From an uncultured Thiodictyon sp. (GTDB taxonomy: Bacteria; Pseudomonadota; Gammaproteobacteria; Chromatiales; Chromatiaceae): a stretch of 64,000 nucleotides of DNA. Under the pieces are notes generated by a model. It made no database searches. It was not told the origin of the DNA and saw only the letters and a list, made by a program, of their open reading frames with translations. Below, in pieces: positions 1-9,742 of this stretch. Within the stretch, counting starts at the first letter, position 1. Every line of letters starts with the position of its first letter. Both the position numbers and the translations under genes were made by a program. The stretch lies in the NCBI RefSeq assembly GCF_903946935.1, contig NZ_CAJAXH010000222.1, forward strand, positions 19,365 through 83,364, read 5' to 3'.

Positions 1-325
1 GGACCAGGTTCACCGCCTTAAAGGCGAACGGATCGGCCGAGATCAGTGCATTGCCCGCCAGGGTCGCCATCGCCAGCGGGCGGCCCACGCCCCCGGCGCC
101 GATGAACAGGTGCTCCTGCCAGTGCGCCCCCAGCTCGGCCAGACCGCCCGTGTGGATCGCCAGGATGGCGTCCTGGAGCTTGCTGTCATCGAGCAGCCAG
201 GGCCCCGAGAGGGCGGGCCAGAAGGCCAACAGGCCCAGCAACCATAGGGCGGCCAGCGCCGGCAGTGGGCGCGCCGCCCAGGCGGTCGGCGCCGTGTCGG
301 CATGTTCAGCAGGGGTTAGGGACAT
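1..325 (-). CDS. Large multi-pass membrane protein, N-terminal fragment (3' end outside window); paralogue of 13238..15229
   Basis: Own reverse-strand translation MSLTPAEHADTAPTAWAARPLPALAALWLLGLLAFWPALSGPWLLDDSKLQDAILAIHTGG...GRPLAMATLAGNALISADPFAFKAVNLV runs open to the window edge; resembles FAPGLSGPFFFDDQGHL...GRSLSFLSLLL of 13238..15229. Not in the ORF track because it is truncated. Confidence 0.75.
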   Translation of the reverse strand, partial: MSLTPAEHADTAPTAWAARPLPALAALWLLGLLAFWPALSGPWLLDDSKLQDAILAIHTGGLAELGAHWQEHLFIGAGGVGRPLAMATLAGNALISADPFAFKAVNLV

Positions 326-518
326 CGGCGGTTCCAGCGGCGGGAGGGATCGGACGCGTGCATCCTAGCCTGAAATCTCGCAAACTGTCCTGGCTTCGTC
401 GCGGCTGAAGCCGCTCCCACAGGATCCCGGGCTAACTTTTGCGGTAAGGGTTCGATGGTGAGTGCCGTTTTGATGGCACAATGTCGCCCTGAGCTCCTGA
501 ACCGATCCCCTCCACCCG

Positions 519-1706
519 ATGGGCATGTTAACCCTCACAGACGTCGAGTTATCCCAAGACATCGGTTGTCTCGACCGTGCGTGGGCGGCGGATGCCACCT
601 TTGCCTTAGTCCCGGCGCGCAGTTCGGTGCCCCGAGAGTGGGTCATGGATGCCTTGAGGCGTCTGCCCGAGCCTTGGCGGCAAGGACATTTCGCCCTGCT
701 CACCTCGGGCAGTACCGGGCAGCCGAAATTGATCGTCGGTTTGCGGCAGCGGGCAGAGGCGCTCGCGCGGTTGTTGGATCAGGTGCAATCGGGGGCAGCA
801 GCAGCGGCGACCGTGGTCGCACTGCCTTTGACCTACTGCTATGCCTTTGTCAACCAGTGGCTATGGTCCAGGGTCCTGGGTCGGAGGCTGATCCTGACCC
901 AGGGCTTCGGCGAGCCTGAGTCATTGCGCGTGGTCCTCGCGCAGGCGCGGGACACGATGCTCTGTCTGGTGGGTGCGCAGGTTCCGCTGTTGCGCCGCGG
1001 TATGCCGGACGCCGTGTTTCCGGGGGTGGTGCGGTTGCATTTCGCGGGCGGGGCCTTTCCGCAGGAGCACCTCGATTTTCTGTCTGACCGGTTCCCGAAC
1101 GCACTGATCTTCAACAATTACGGCTGCGCGGAGGCGATGCCTCGCCTGACTCTGCGAGGTGCCGCGGCGTCTGAGCAGGGCGCCAACATCGGCTGGCCCT
1201 TGCCGGGCATCGCATTGACCGCGGGCGCCGATGGCCGGCTCCTGTTTCGCAGTCCCTTCGCGGCCGTCGGGGTCGTGGATGCGGCGGGTATTCACGCGTT
1301 CAGTCCGGACGAATGGGTTGAAAGCGGCGACTTGGCCGTGCCGACGGCGGACGGGAGTTGGGTGCTCAGCGGGCGGTCCAACGAGGTCTTCAAGCGCTAT
1401 GGGGAGAAGGTTTCGCTTGCCCAGTTGATCGGCAGCGTGCGCCTGGTCTGGGTTGGTGAGGCGGCCTTCTACCGTGAAACGGATCGCCAGGGGGAGCAGG
1501 GGGCCGTCTTGGTGCTCGCTCCGTCGCCCTCGGCGGATGAACTGCGACGCGTGCTGAGCGCCTTGCGTGCCGAGTATCCCCGGCCCCATTGGCCCTTGCG
1601 GATCGAGGGGGCCGACGTCTTGCCGAGACTGCCGAGCGGCAAGATCGACAATTTGCGCCTGGCGGCTCTGGAGCGCCGGGCCATCGTCTGGAAACAGAGG
1701 ATCTAG
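519..1706 (+). CDS. AMP-dependent acyl ligase (ANL superfamily), short form
   Basis: LTSGSTGQPKLIVG P-loop motif, NNYGCAEAMPR, SGDLAV, C-terminal LPSGKID lysine; 395 aa. Confidence 0.85.
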   Translation: MGMLTLTDVELSQDIGCLDRAWAADATFALVPARSSVPREWVMDALRRLPEPWRQGHFALLTSGSTGQPKLIVGLRQRAEALARLLDQVQSGAAAAATVVALPLTYCYAFVNQWLWSRVLGRRLILTQGFGEPESLRVVLAQARDTMLCLVGAQVPLLRRGMPDAVFPGVVRLHFAGGAFPQEHLDFLSDRFPNALIFNNYGCAEAMPRLTLRGAAASEQGANIGWPLPGIALTAGADGRLLFRSPFAAVGVVDAAGIHAFSPDEWVESGDLAVPTADGSWVLSGRSNEVFKRYGEKVSLAQLIGSVRLVWVGEAAFYRETDRQGEQGAVLVLAPSPSADELRRVLSALRAEYPRPHWPLRIEGADVLPRLPSGKIDNLRLAALERRAIVWKQRI

Positions 1707-1952
1707 ATGACCAATTACGACAAGTTGCGTGAACTGATACAAGACATCCTGCTCCTGGAACCCGGTGAGTATTCACTGGGTTTGGGGCGTGGCGATGTGC
1801 CAACCTGGGACTCACTCGCGGTGGTTTCAATTGCCGTCGGATTGGATGAGACCTTTGGCCAGCACCCGAGCCCGGATGAGGCCACTGGGCTTAAGAGCGT
1901 CGCCGATATCGTGGCCTTTCTTGAGTCGCGCGGGCTGTCTTTCAGTGACTGA
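1707..1952 (+). CDS. Acyl carrier protein
   Basis: 81 aa with WDSLAVVSIAVGLDETFG (DSL phosphopantetheine site); starts directly after the AMP ligase. Confidence 0.85.
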   Translation: MTNYDKLRELIQDILLLEPGEYSLGLGRGDVPTWDSLAVVSIAVGLDETFGQHPSPDEATGLKSVADIVAFLESRGLSFSD

Positions 1953-2904
1953 AGCAGACAGCCGCACTGCGGCGGCCCGGCGTCCCTTGTGTTGGTCCCC
2001 GCGGGAACTGGCCGATGCGGACCTGGGTGCGGTGGTTGTTGTGGGTTCGCCGCCGCGGGCCCCGCGCATCGCCGGGTCGCTGCGCTGTCCCTGGGTGGCC
2101 GATCTCAACCAGCTACCCCAGGACCTGGATACGCTGGTCGTGGTCGGCGGCGGTCGGCGTATCGATCAGGCCAAGTGGTGGCGCGTGCAGCATCGCCCGG
2201 GGCTGCGTCTGGTGGCCATTGCCACGATCTGGGGCAGCGGGGCGGAGAACTCCCCGATCGCGGTCCTCGACCATGACGGGGTGAAGGAGATCCACCTGGG
2301 TGAGCAGTACCTGCCGGACGTGCGCTGCACCTTTCCCGAGTTTGCGCAAGAGATTCCGCTGTCGCTGGCGCGATCCGGTTGCGGCGATGTCTGGACCCAT
2401 GCACTCGAGGGCTTTCTCTCCCCCCTCGCCGATCGCCCGCTGCGGGAGGAACTCGCCGCGCTGATCGGCGACCTGCTGGGCCTACCGATCGGCCGCGATC
2501 CCCGTTGGTTCGAATACTCGGCGTTGGCGTGCGCCGCCCAGGCCCGTTCCAGCGTGGGTCTGGTTCACGGCATCGCCCATCAATTGGAGGCCCCGTTGCG
2601 GGCCAACCAGGCGGACGGGAACTGGGGGCACGCCGCCTTGTGTTCACTCTTTATTTACCCGGTCATGTGCTTCAACCGGCAGGGTTCCGACCGGTTCGCG
2701 ACCTTGGCCGCCGCGTTCGGTCTCGATGCCGACGGGCTCCTGGCGCACCTGTCGACACTCTTCGACCCCGTCGGTTATGACCGCGCACTGCCCGAACTGC
2801 GGCGGCATTGGGCTGAGACCCTGCGCGACCCCAGCACCAGGCTCAACAGTGTACTGGTGCGCCCGGGCGCACTCGACTATTTCGATCGCCGAGTCTTTGC
2901 GTGA
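1945..2904 (+). CDS. Iron-containing alcohol dehydrogenase family protein
   Basis: VVVGGGRRIDQAKW, ATIWGSGAENSPIAVL, ARSGCGDVWTHALEGFLS, VHGIAHQLEAP. GTG start at 1945 overlapping the ACP stop is more plausible than the ORF-track start at 1765. Confidence 0.75.
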   Translation: MTEADSRTAAARRPLCWSPRELADADLGAVVVVGSPPRAPRIAGSLRCPWVADLNQLPQDLDTLVVVGGGRRIDQAKWWRVQHRPGLRLVAIATIWGSGAENSPIAVLDHDGVKEIHLGEQYLPDVRCTFPEFAQEIPLSLARSGCGDVWTHALEGFLSPLADRPLREELAALIGDLLGLPIGRDPRWFEYSALACAAQARSSVGLVHGIAHQLEAPLRANQADGNWGHAALCSLFIYPVMCFNRQGSDRFATLAAAFGLDADGLLAHLSTLFDPVGYDRALPELRRHWAETLRDPSTRLNSVLVRPGALDYFDRRVFA

Positions 2905-3947
2905 GTGCCTTGCTGGAGTGCGCACCCTATGGTCCGAGAGACGAGTCGGCGCTGCTGTCCGAGCTCTCCCAGCTCTCCCACCATCATCTGGAGGGTTGCC
3001 CGGAGTATCGCCGGGTCTGGCCTGGCTGGGTTGGGGCTCGGCGCCTCGCTGAACTGCCCTGGCTGCATGTCGGATTATTCAAGTACCTGAATCTGAAAAC
3101 TACGTTTCCAGGCGTACAGTTCGAACGTACCCTCAACTCATCCTCCACGACCGGCAACCGGCCCAGTCAGATCGCCCTGGACCAGACCAGCTCGGCGCTC
3201 CAGGCGCGCAGCACCGGGGCTATCCTGCGCGACTTCATCGGGGGCGGACAGCGCCCCTTGCTGGTGCTGGATAGTGCTGCCTCGTTGCGGATGCGCGGGG
3301 CGGTGTCGGCACGGATTGCCGCTGCTTTGAGTCTCAAGCCAATGGCCTCCGAGATCCATTTTCTGCTCACCGATTCGACCGATCCGGCCACGCTGCGTTG
3401 GGACTTGCTGGGCGATTTGCTGGATCGCCACGATGACCTGCTGGTCTATGGCTTCACCTGGATGCTCTGGCTGGCCTGGGGCGCCGCGAGCATTCCGGAG
3501 GCCGTCAGTGCGCGGCTGAATGGCAAGCGCATCACCTTCGTTCACAGTGGCGGCTGGAAGCGTCTCGACGCACTGCGGGTGGATCGCGCCGCCTTCGATG
3601 GCGCACTGCTGCGTGGGCTTGGTCCCGGTTCCGCCGTCATTGACTATTACGGGCTGGTCGAGCAGGTGGGGGTGATCTACCCGCTGTGCGCCCATGGCTT
3701 CCGGCATGTCCCGGTCTGGGCAGGCGTGCTGGTGCGTGACCCCTTCAATTTGCGTCCGCTGCTGGAGGCGCCGGGCCAACTCCAGTTGCTCAACACCCTG
3801 GCCCGCGGCGTGCCCTGTCACAGTGTGCTTACCGAGGACCTGGGTATCATCCGTGCCGGGGACTGCCCGTGCGGGCGTAGCGGCCCCCGTTTCGAGCTCC
3901 TGGGGCGGGTGCCAAAGGCCGAATTACGGGGGTGTGCCAATGCGTGA
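2901..3947 (+). CDS. LuxE/acyl-protein synthetase-like protein
   Basis: LPWLHVGLFKYLNLKTTF, LNSSSTTGNRPSQIALDQ, FVHSGGWKR, DYYGLVEQVGVIYPLC; 4-bp overlap with preceding gene. Confidence 0.75.
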   Translation: MSALLECAPYGPRDESALLSELSQLSHHHLEGCPEYRRVWPGWVGARRLAELPWLHVGLFKYLNLKTTFPGVQFERTLNSSSTTGNRPSQIALDQTSSALQARSTGAILRDFIGGGQRPLLVLDSAASLRMRGAVSARIAAALSLKPMASEIHFLLTDSTDPATLRWDLLGDLLDRHDDLLVYGFTWMLWLAWGAASIPEAVSARLNGKRITFVHSGGWKRLDALRVDRAAFDGALLRGLGPGSAVIDYYGLVEQVGVIYPLCAHGFRHVPVWAGVLVRDPFNLRPLLEAPGQLQLLNTLARGVPCHSVLTEDLGIIRAGDCPCGRSGPRFELLGRVPKAELRGCANA

Positions 3948-5139
3948 CGTGCCGCTTGGTCTGTATGCCTATCGCGGTCCAAGCGGGGTGAGCGCGGTCG
4001 CACTGGCCCTGGACCCGGAGCAGACCGTCGGCGCTTGGTCGGGTCTGCGTGGCCACATGATCCGCGAGCGGGCGGATGCCTTCACTCGTGACGAGTGGGC
4101 TTTCCTGATCGCCTTCCTGGACCCGGTCAACTTGCGTTGGCCGTTCCTCAGCACCTTCGGCGACCCGCTGGGTCCGGTGGCCGGGCGCGTGACTGCCCTG
4201 CTGCGCCCGCGCGGTGCCATCGCCCTGTGGCTTCCGAACAATGTCTCGCTGCTCGGCCCGCTCCTGGTGGTGTTGGTCTCGCTGGTGGGATCGCCGCTGC
4301 GCATCAAGGCCGGGTCGCGTAGCGACGATCTGACCACCGCCTTCCTGGAGTATGCCCGCCCCCGCTTGGCTGGGGTGCCGCTCGGCGACTATCTGGCGAG
4401 CGTCGCCTGCGCGGCATTCGATCGCGGCGACCCCCGTAACCGGCGTCTGGCCGAGGATGCCCAGGTCCGTCTGGTTTTCGGCGGGGATGCGGCCGCGCGG
4501 TCGATCGATGAGCTTCCGCACCCACTGGAGAGTAGCGGATTCGCCTTCACCGACCGGCGTTCCGAGGCCTGGCTGGAACCGTCGCGGGTGGATGATGACC
4601 TGCTGTTGAGCCTATTACGGGTCTTTGGTATCTATGGCCAGACCGGGTGTACCTCGCCCCGACGGGTCGTGCTGCTCGGCGGGACTCCGGCGGATGCCAG
4701 TCAATTGTGCAACCGCCTGACGGCCCTGTGGCCCCGGGCCCACCCCAGGCCGCCACCGGTACACATCGCCAGCGGCAACCAGATGGCCCGCCAGTGGGCC
4801 GCTGCCCTGGGTTGGGAGGCCGTGGTGGCGGGTGGGCAGGGGGCGGTATTCGCGGTCGGCGATCTGGACCTGGAACCCTGTCCAGCCCCCATGCTGCTGA
4901 TGGTGGTTGCCGCCACCCTGGCCCAGGCGGAGGCGGCGCTGCCCGCGAATATCCAGACCATCGGGCACGCCTTGACCGATGCAGCGCACCCGCGGTGGCT
5001 GGAGTTGCTTGCCCACACCCGCGTGCGCCGATTCGTTCCGGTCGCCCGGATGCACCACTTCGGACCAGTCTGGGATGGTTGGGCCTTCTGGCGACAATTG
5101 TTCGACGAGGTCGTTTTGGACCCGGGGGTGACGCCATGA
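3940..5139 (+). CDS. LuxC-like acyl-CoA reductase
   Basis: RGAIALWLPNNVSLLGPLLVVLVSLVGSPLRIKAGSRSDDLTTAF, FGIYGQTGCTSPRRVVLLGG; ATG at 3940 overlaps the LuxE-like stop. Confidence 0.75.
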   Translation: MRDVPLGLYAYRGPSGVSAVALALDPEQTVGAWSGLRGHMIRERADAFTRDEWAFLIAFLDPVNLRWPFLSTFGDPLGPVAGRVTALLRPRGAIALWLPNNVSLLGPLLVVLVSLVGSPLRIKAGSRSDDLTTAFLEYARPRLAGVPLGDYLASVACAAFDRGDPRNRRLAEDAQVRLVFGGDAAARSIDELPHPLESSGFAFTDRRSEAWLEPSRVDDDLLLSLLRVFGIYGQTGCTSPRRVVLLGGTPADASQLCNRLTALWPRAHPRPPPVHIASGNQMARQWAAALGWEAVVAGGQGAVFAVGDLDLEPCPAPMLLMVVAATLAQAEAALPANIQTIGHALTDAAHPRWLELLAHTRVRRFVPVARMHHFGPVWDGWAFWRQLFDEVVLDPGVTP

Positions 5140-5927
5140 GAGACTTCTGTGCGGCGAAATATCGACGGCTGTGCGTCGCACTGGTGGACGCGGGATACCA
5201 GAGCCTGACGCTGGCGGATTATTTCCAGTCCGGCGGGTTGCCGCTGGAGGCGCGACGGGTCATTCTGCGGCACGACATCGACCGCTTCCCCGGCATGGCG
5301 ATCCCGCTGGCACGGATCGAGCGGGAACTGGGACTGCGGGCCACTTACCATGTCCGTGTCCCGGCGACCTTTAATCCTGCGGTGATCCGGACGCTGGCCG
5401 AGTTGGGGCATGAGGTCGGCTTCCATTACGAGAACCTCTCCAAGTCCCGCGGGGAACTGGTGCGCGCCCGGCAGGGCTTCGCCGATGACCTCGCCCAACT
5501 GCGCACCCTCTGTGAGGTCAAGACGGTCTCCATGCACGGCAGCCCGGCCAGCCGCATCGACAACCGTGACCTGTGGCGCTCCCGTTCCGGGATAGACGAT
5601 GGTCTATTGGGTGAGGCCTACCTGGATATGGATTATCGCACGGTTCTTTACTATAGCGACACCGGGCGGACCTGGCAGGAGGGACGATTCAATATACGCG
5701 ACCATATCCCGGATGGACAGTCGCGGATCACGGGTGCGCCGGTGGTGCGGACGACCGATGATCTGATCGACCTGATCGCCCGGGAAGGACGTAACCTCTA
5801 TCTGGTTGCCCACCCGGAACGTTGGCCAGTCAGCCCGGGCGGCTGGGCCCTGGCTGGGCTCAAAGATCTCGCATTCAATTGGGCCAAAGTGCTGATCCGC
5901 AAAAGCTATGCGATCCGTACCCGTTGA
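5136..5927 (+). CDS. Polysaccharide deacetylase-like (NodB-fold) protein
   Basis: VILRHDIDRFPGMAIPLARIE...ATYHVRV...HEVGFHYENLS...VSMHGSP...LYLVAHPERW; ATGA overlap with LuxC-like gene. Confidence 0.7.
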   Translation: MRDFCAAKYRRLCVALVDAGYQSLTLADYFQSGGLPLEARRVILRHDIDRFPGMAIPLARIERELGLRATYHVRVPATFNPAVIRTLAELGHEVGFHYENLSKSRGELVRARQGFADDLAQLRTLCEVKTVSMHGSPASRIDNRDLWRSRSGIDDGLLGEAYLDMDYRTVLYYSDTGRTWQEGRFNIRDHIPDGQSRITGAPVVRTTDDLIDLIAREGRNLYLVAHPERWPVSPGGWALAGLKDLAFNWAKVLIRKSYAIRTR

Positions 5928-5942
5928 TATAGGAGTGGCATA

Positions 5943-6524
5943 ATGCCCGCAACTTCGTCTTGGTTCTCGCGCCGGCTCTTGGCCTTGGCGCAACGTCTGA
6001 ACGGCTCGGCCGTATTCGAGTCGCAGACCCTGGGTGCGATGCTCTGGGGTATCTGGAGCCGGATACTCCAATGGGTGGCCATGAGCTTCCTGCCGATCCC
6101 CTCCGGCGTTCGGGTCGCCCTTCAGCGGGCCCGCGGGGTGCGTATCGGCAAGAATGTCTTCCTCGGGCCCGGGTGCTGGATCGACAACGCCCGTCCTGAC
6201 CTGGTGGAGATCGAGGACGACTGCTCGCTCGCCGGGCGGGTGACGGTGCTCACCCATGCCTCCCCCCCGGCGCCCCTGCGCGAGATCCTCGGTCCGGACT
6301 CAAGGTCATTCAAGAAGGTGACGATCAAGCGGGGCGCCTGGGTGACGGTCAATTGCACGATCCTGCCGGGCGTGACGATCGGTGAGAATGCCATCATTGC
6401 CGCCGGATCGGTGGTCAATCATGACATCCCCGCGAATGTGGTGGCAGCCGGCGTGCCGGCGCGCCTCGGCGGGCGGCATGAGCCGGTAGTCCGCCCCACG
6501 CAGCACTCGACGGGAGACCGATGA
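5943..6524 (+). CDS. LbetaH (hexapeptide-repeat) acyltransferase
   Basis: RIGKNVFLGPGCWIDNARPDLVEIEDDCSLAGRVTVLTHAS...GAWVTVNCTILPGVTIGENAIIAAGSVVNHDIPANVVAAGVPAR. Confidence 0.85.
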   Translation: MPATSSWFSRRLLALAQRLNGSAVFESQTLGAMLWGIWSRILQWVAMSFLPIPSGVRVALQRARGVRIGKNVFLGPGCWIDNARPDLVEIEDDCSLAGRVTVLTHASPPAPLREILGPDSRSFKKVTIKRGAWVTVNCTILPGVTIGENAIIAAGSVVNHDIPANVVAAGVPARLGGRHEPVVRPTQHSTGDR

Positions 6525-6576
6525 ACAGCCTTGGATCGGGCCTTAGCTGCTGCCGTTCGACACTCTGCTGCTGGTC

Positions 6577-7872
6577 GTGGCTCGGCTGGAATCTATGCTC
6601 GGGTCCGTCGTTCGGACGGACTCGATTGCGCCTTCGTTCAATACCGGGGATTCGCTAGTGCGTCAAATCGACCAACAGGGGCCCGGTGCGCTACGGCCGC
6701 TGCGCGTGGTGGTGGTGACGACCGGGTTTCCCCCTTTGAGCGGCATTTTTGTCGGCCAGATGGTCGCCCACCTTCCACCCAACATCCGCGTGCAGATCGT
6801 CACCCCCTGTGCTCAGGAGGATGTCCAGTGGCAGGCCGGGGATCGAGTGCTGGTGCGCTGCTTCCGTTATGGGCCGCGCCGCTGGCAGACTCTGGCCTAT
6901 CAACCCGGCGGGCTGCCCGAGGCGCTCAGGCGTAGCGGGGGGCTGCCGATCGTGCTCGTTCTCTTTCTACCGGCATTTTTCGTGGCCGTGCTGCGGGCGG
7001 CTCGACAGGCGGATCTGATCCACGCCAACTGGTCGGCCCCCGGGGTGATCGCGGGGCTTGCCGGGAGCCTGACTGGGACGCCGGTGGTGACTACCCTGCG
7101 TGGAACAGATGTGAGGCTTGCCGAGGGCAGCCGCCTCTGGCGTTTCTTGCTCAAGACCTGTCTACTCCTGAATCAGCGCTTGGTCACCGTCGGCGAAGCG
7201 CTGCGTGACCAGGTGGCTGGTATCCTGCGGGTCGCACCCGGGCGGATCGCTGTGATACCCAACGGGGTCGCTCCGGCCTTCTTCGCGGTTCCCTCGATCG
7301 CCCCGGGCCAGTGCTTGCGACTGATCTGCATCGGCGTGCTGATTCCGGGTAAGGGTGTCGCCAGTATCTTGGCCGCGTTTGCCCAACTGGAACCGGCTCT
7401 GGGGGTCGAGCTGACCCTGGTGGGAGACGGACCCGAGCGCCCCCGACTGGAGGCCCTGGGCGCCGCTCCGTCGCTGGCTGGGCGTGTGCATTTTGTCGGC
7501 ACGTTGGCGCCGGCGGAGATTCCCGGTGTGCTGGCGCGCCACGATGTACTGGTGTTTGCCAGCCGCTCCGAGGGGCGGCCGAACGTGGTCGTGGAGGCGA
7601 TGGCGGCCGGCCGGGCGGTGGTGGCCTCCGCCATCCCCGGGGTCTTGGAACTCGTTCGTGACGGGGAAAACGGCCTGCTATTTGAACCGGATGAGCCTGC
7701 TGCTCTGGCTGCCCAGTTACGCCGCCTGATCAACGAGCCTGGGCTCGTGGAACGATTGGGCGAGGCCGGGCGAGCCGGGGTGCAGGGATTGACCTGGGAG
7801 CGCACCGGGATGAACTACGCCAATCTCTACCGGGAGGTTTTGGCCGCGCGGCGGCGCCCATGTGCGGGCTGA
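6577..7872 (+). CDS. Glycosyltransferase family 4
   Basis: TTGFPPLSGIFVGQMV, HANWSAPGVIAGLAGSLTGTPVVTTLRGTD, NGVAPAFF, ASRSEGRPNVVVEAMAAGRAVVAS; true start may be 6661. Confidence 0.88.
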   Translation: MARLESMLGSVVRTDSIAPSFNTGDSLVRQIDQQGPGALRPLRVVVVTTGFPPLSGIFVGQMVAHLPPNIRVQIVTPCAQEDVQWQAGDRVLVRCFRYGPRRWQTLAYQPGGLPEALRRSGGLPIVLVLFLPAFFVAVLRAARQADLIHANWSAPGVIAGLAGSLTGTPVVTTLRGTDVRLAEGSRLWRFLLKTCLLLNQRLVTVGEALRDQVAGILRVAPGRIAVIPNGVAPAFFAVPSIAPGQCLRLICIGVLIPGKGVASILAAFAQLEPALGVELTLVGDGPERPRLEALGAAPSLAGRVHFVGTLAPAEIPGVLARHDVLVFASRSEGRPNVVVEAMAAGRAVVASAIPGVLELVRDGENGLLFEPDEPAALAAQLRRLINEPGLVERLGEAGRAGVQGLTWERTGMNYANLYREVLAARRRPCAG

Positions 7873-9710
7873 TCTTCGGCTACGATCCGTCGCGTGCGCA
7901 ACCGGCCCTGGTCGCGGCGGCTGGGCGGGCGCTGCGTGCCCTTGCCCACCGCGGCCCGGATGCCGAGGGGCTGGTCTGCGCCCCCGGGCTCGTGATCGGG
8001 CACCGGCGCCTGTCGATCATCGACCTTGCCGCCAGTGCCCAGCCGATGGAAGACGCGCTCCGACGCTATGTCCTGGCGTACAACGGCGAGGTCTATAACT
8101 ATCGCGCACTGCGCGAGCGGCTCGCCGGCCGCTGGACCCTGCGCACCCAGGGCGACACCGAGGTTCTGCTGGCTGGGTTGGTCCTCGAAGGTACGGCCTT
8201 TCTGGACCATGCCGAGGGGATGTGGGCCTTGAGCCTGTGGGACCGCGCGGCCCATACCCTGCTGCTGGCCCGCGACCGAATGGGCAAGAAGCCGCTGTAT
8301 TATTGGACCGACCACGGGCGCTTCTGTGCGGCATCCGAGTTGCCTGCGCTCCTCGCCCTATTGCCGGTGCGCCCCCCTGAGGACCTGGATAGTACGGCCG
8401 ATTATCTGCGTTATGGCTATTACCTGCCCGGCACCACGGCCTACCAGGGGGTGCGGGAGGTGCTTCCCGGTCATTGGTTGAGCTGGTCGCCGGCTGCGGG
8501 TTGCGCGACTGGGGCATATTGGCAATTGCGGGTGGGTGGCTTCCGCGGCAACCGGGCGCAAGCGCATGAGCGTTTGCGTGAGACACTGGCCGCGGCGGTC
8601 CAGCGACGGCTGGTGGCGGATGTGGAGGTTGGGGCCTTTCTTTCCGGCGGTGTGGACTCCTCGCTGATGGTCGCATTGGCCGCCCAGGTCTCCGGCAGTC
8701 CGCCCAAGACCTTCACCATCGGCTTCACTGAGGCCGCCTTTGATGAACGCATTTATGCCCGTGAGGTCGCCCATCGGTTGGGTACCGATCATTATGAGGA
8801 GGTGCTGGGTGTTTACGAGCCGCAAGCGCTAGAGCACCTGGTCTTGCAGCACGTTGGCCAGCCATTCGCCGATTCGTCATTGCTGCCGACGGCCTTGGTC
8901 TCCAATCTGGCCGCTCGCCATGTCAAGGTGGCCTTGTCCGGCGACGGTGGAGATGAGCTGTTTGGCGGTTATCAGCGCTATCTGGGGCCTGCGTTATTGC
9001 GCTGGTATACCCGCCTGCCGCGGCCCTTACGGGCGGGTGCCGAACGGGCGATCCGCGCCCTGCCTGAGCCGATGGCTCACCATAGTCGCAGCCTATTGAA
9101 AAAGGCACACCTGTTTGTCGATCTCGTCGGCCGTGCGGTGGCGGAGACGCCCTATGTGGCACCCTTGATCTATCGTCCGGATGAGTTGGCGGCCCTGGCC
9201 CCGGACCTGGCCGGACGCGGACACCCGCCACCCGGCATCCCGGCCGTCTGTGATGCGGATGACGTGTGGCGGATGATGGTGTCGGACGCCATCATCTATC
9301 TGCCCCAGGATATCCTGCTCAAGGTCGACCGTGCCTCAATGGCCGCGTCGTTGGAGGCACGCGCCCCTTTTCTGGATCGGGAGGTGGTTGAACTGGCCTT
9401 CTCCCTGCCGAGGCGGTGGCATCTCGCCGGTCTCGGCGGCAAGCAAATGCTGGCGGAGTCATTTAAGCCGCTGCTCCCGCCGGCGATCTGGGCGCGGCGC
9501 AAACAGGGGTTCGCGGTGCCGGTGCATCGGTGGTTCGCGGGCGCGTTGGGAGATGCACTGGAGGCACGACTTGCCGATCCCGCACTACCGTTCGTGCCAG
9601 CGGTCGTAAGCGACCTGCTCGCTGCCCATCGCAGCGGGCGGCGCGACTATGGGCATCGCCTGTGGCAGATCTATATCTACTGCCTGTGGCGGCAGGGGCG
9701 GAGTGAGTAG
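7860..9710 (+). CDS. asnB: Asparagine synthase (glutamine-hydrolysing) family amidotransferase
   Basis: MCGLIFGYDP N-terminal Cys2, ALAHRGPDAEGLV, YNGEVYNY, FLSGGVDSSLMVAL, SGDGGDELFGGYQRY. Confidence 0.93.
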   Translation: MCGLIFGYDPSRAQPALVAAAGRALRALAHRGPDAEGLVCAPGLVIGHRRLSIIDLAASAQPMEDALRRYVLAYNGEVYNYRALRERLAGRWTLRTQGDTEVLLAGLVLEGTAFLDHAEGMWALSLWDRAAHTLLLARDRMGKKPLYYWTDHGRFCAASELPALLALLPVRPPEDLDSTADYLRYGYYLPGTTAYQGVREVLPGHWLSWSPAAGCATGAYWQLRVGGFRGNRAQAHERLRETLAAAVQRRLVADVEVGAFLSGGVDSSLMVALAAQVSGSPPKTFTIGFTEAAFDERIYAREVAHRLGTDHYEEVLGVYEPQALEHLVLQHVGQPFADSSLLPTALVSNLAARHVKVALSGDGGDELFGGYQRYLGPALLRWYTRLPRPLRAGAERAIRALPEPMAHHSRSLLKKAHLFVDLVGRAVAETPYVAPLIYRPDELAALAPDLAGRGHPPPGIPAVCDADDVWRMMVSDAIIYLPQDILLKVDRASMAASLEARAPFLDREVVELAFSLPRRWHLAGLGGKQMLAESFKPLLPPAIWARRKQGFAVPVHRWFAGALGDALEARLADPALPFVPAVVSDLLAAHRSGRRDYGHRLWQIYIYCLWRQGRSE

Positions 9711-9742
9711 GGGGTCGGAAGCGGCGCCCTGGGGTGCCGAGT

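Noticed and set aside
921-1742. 273-aa minus-strand ORF opposite the AMP ligase
   Set aside because: Shadow ORF without motifs; plus strand has conserved ANL motifs.
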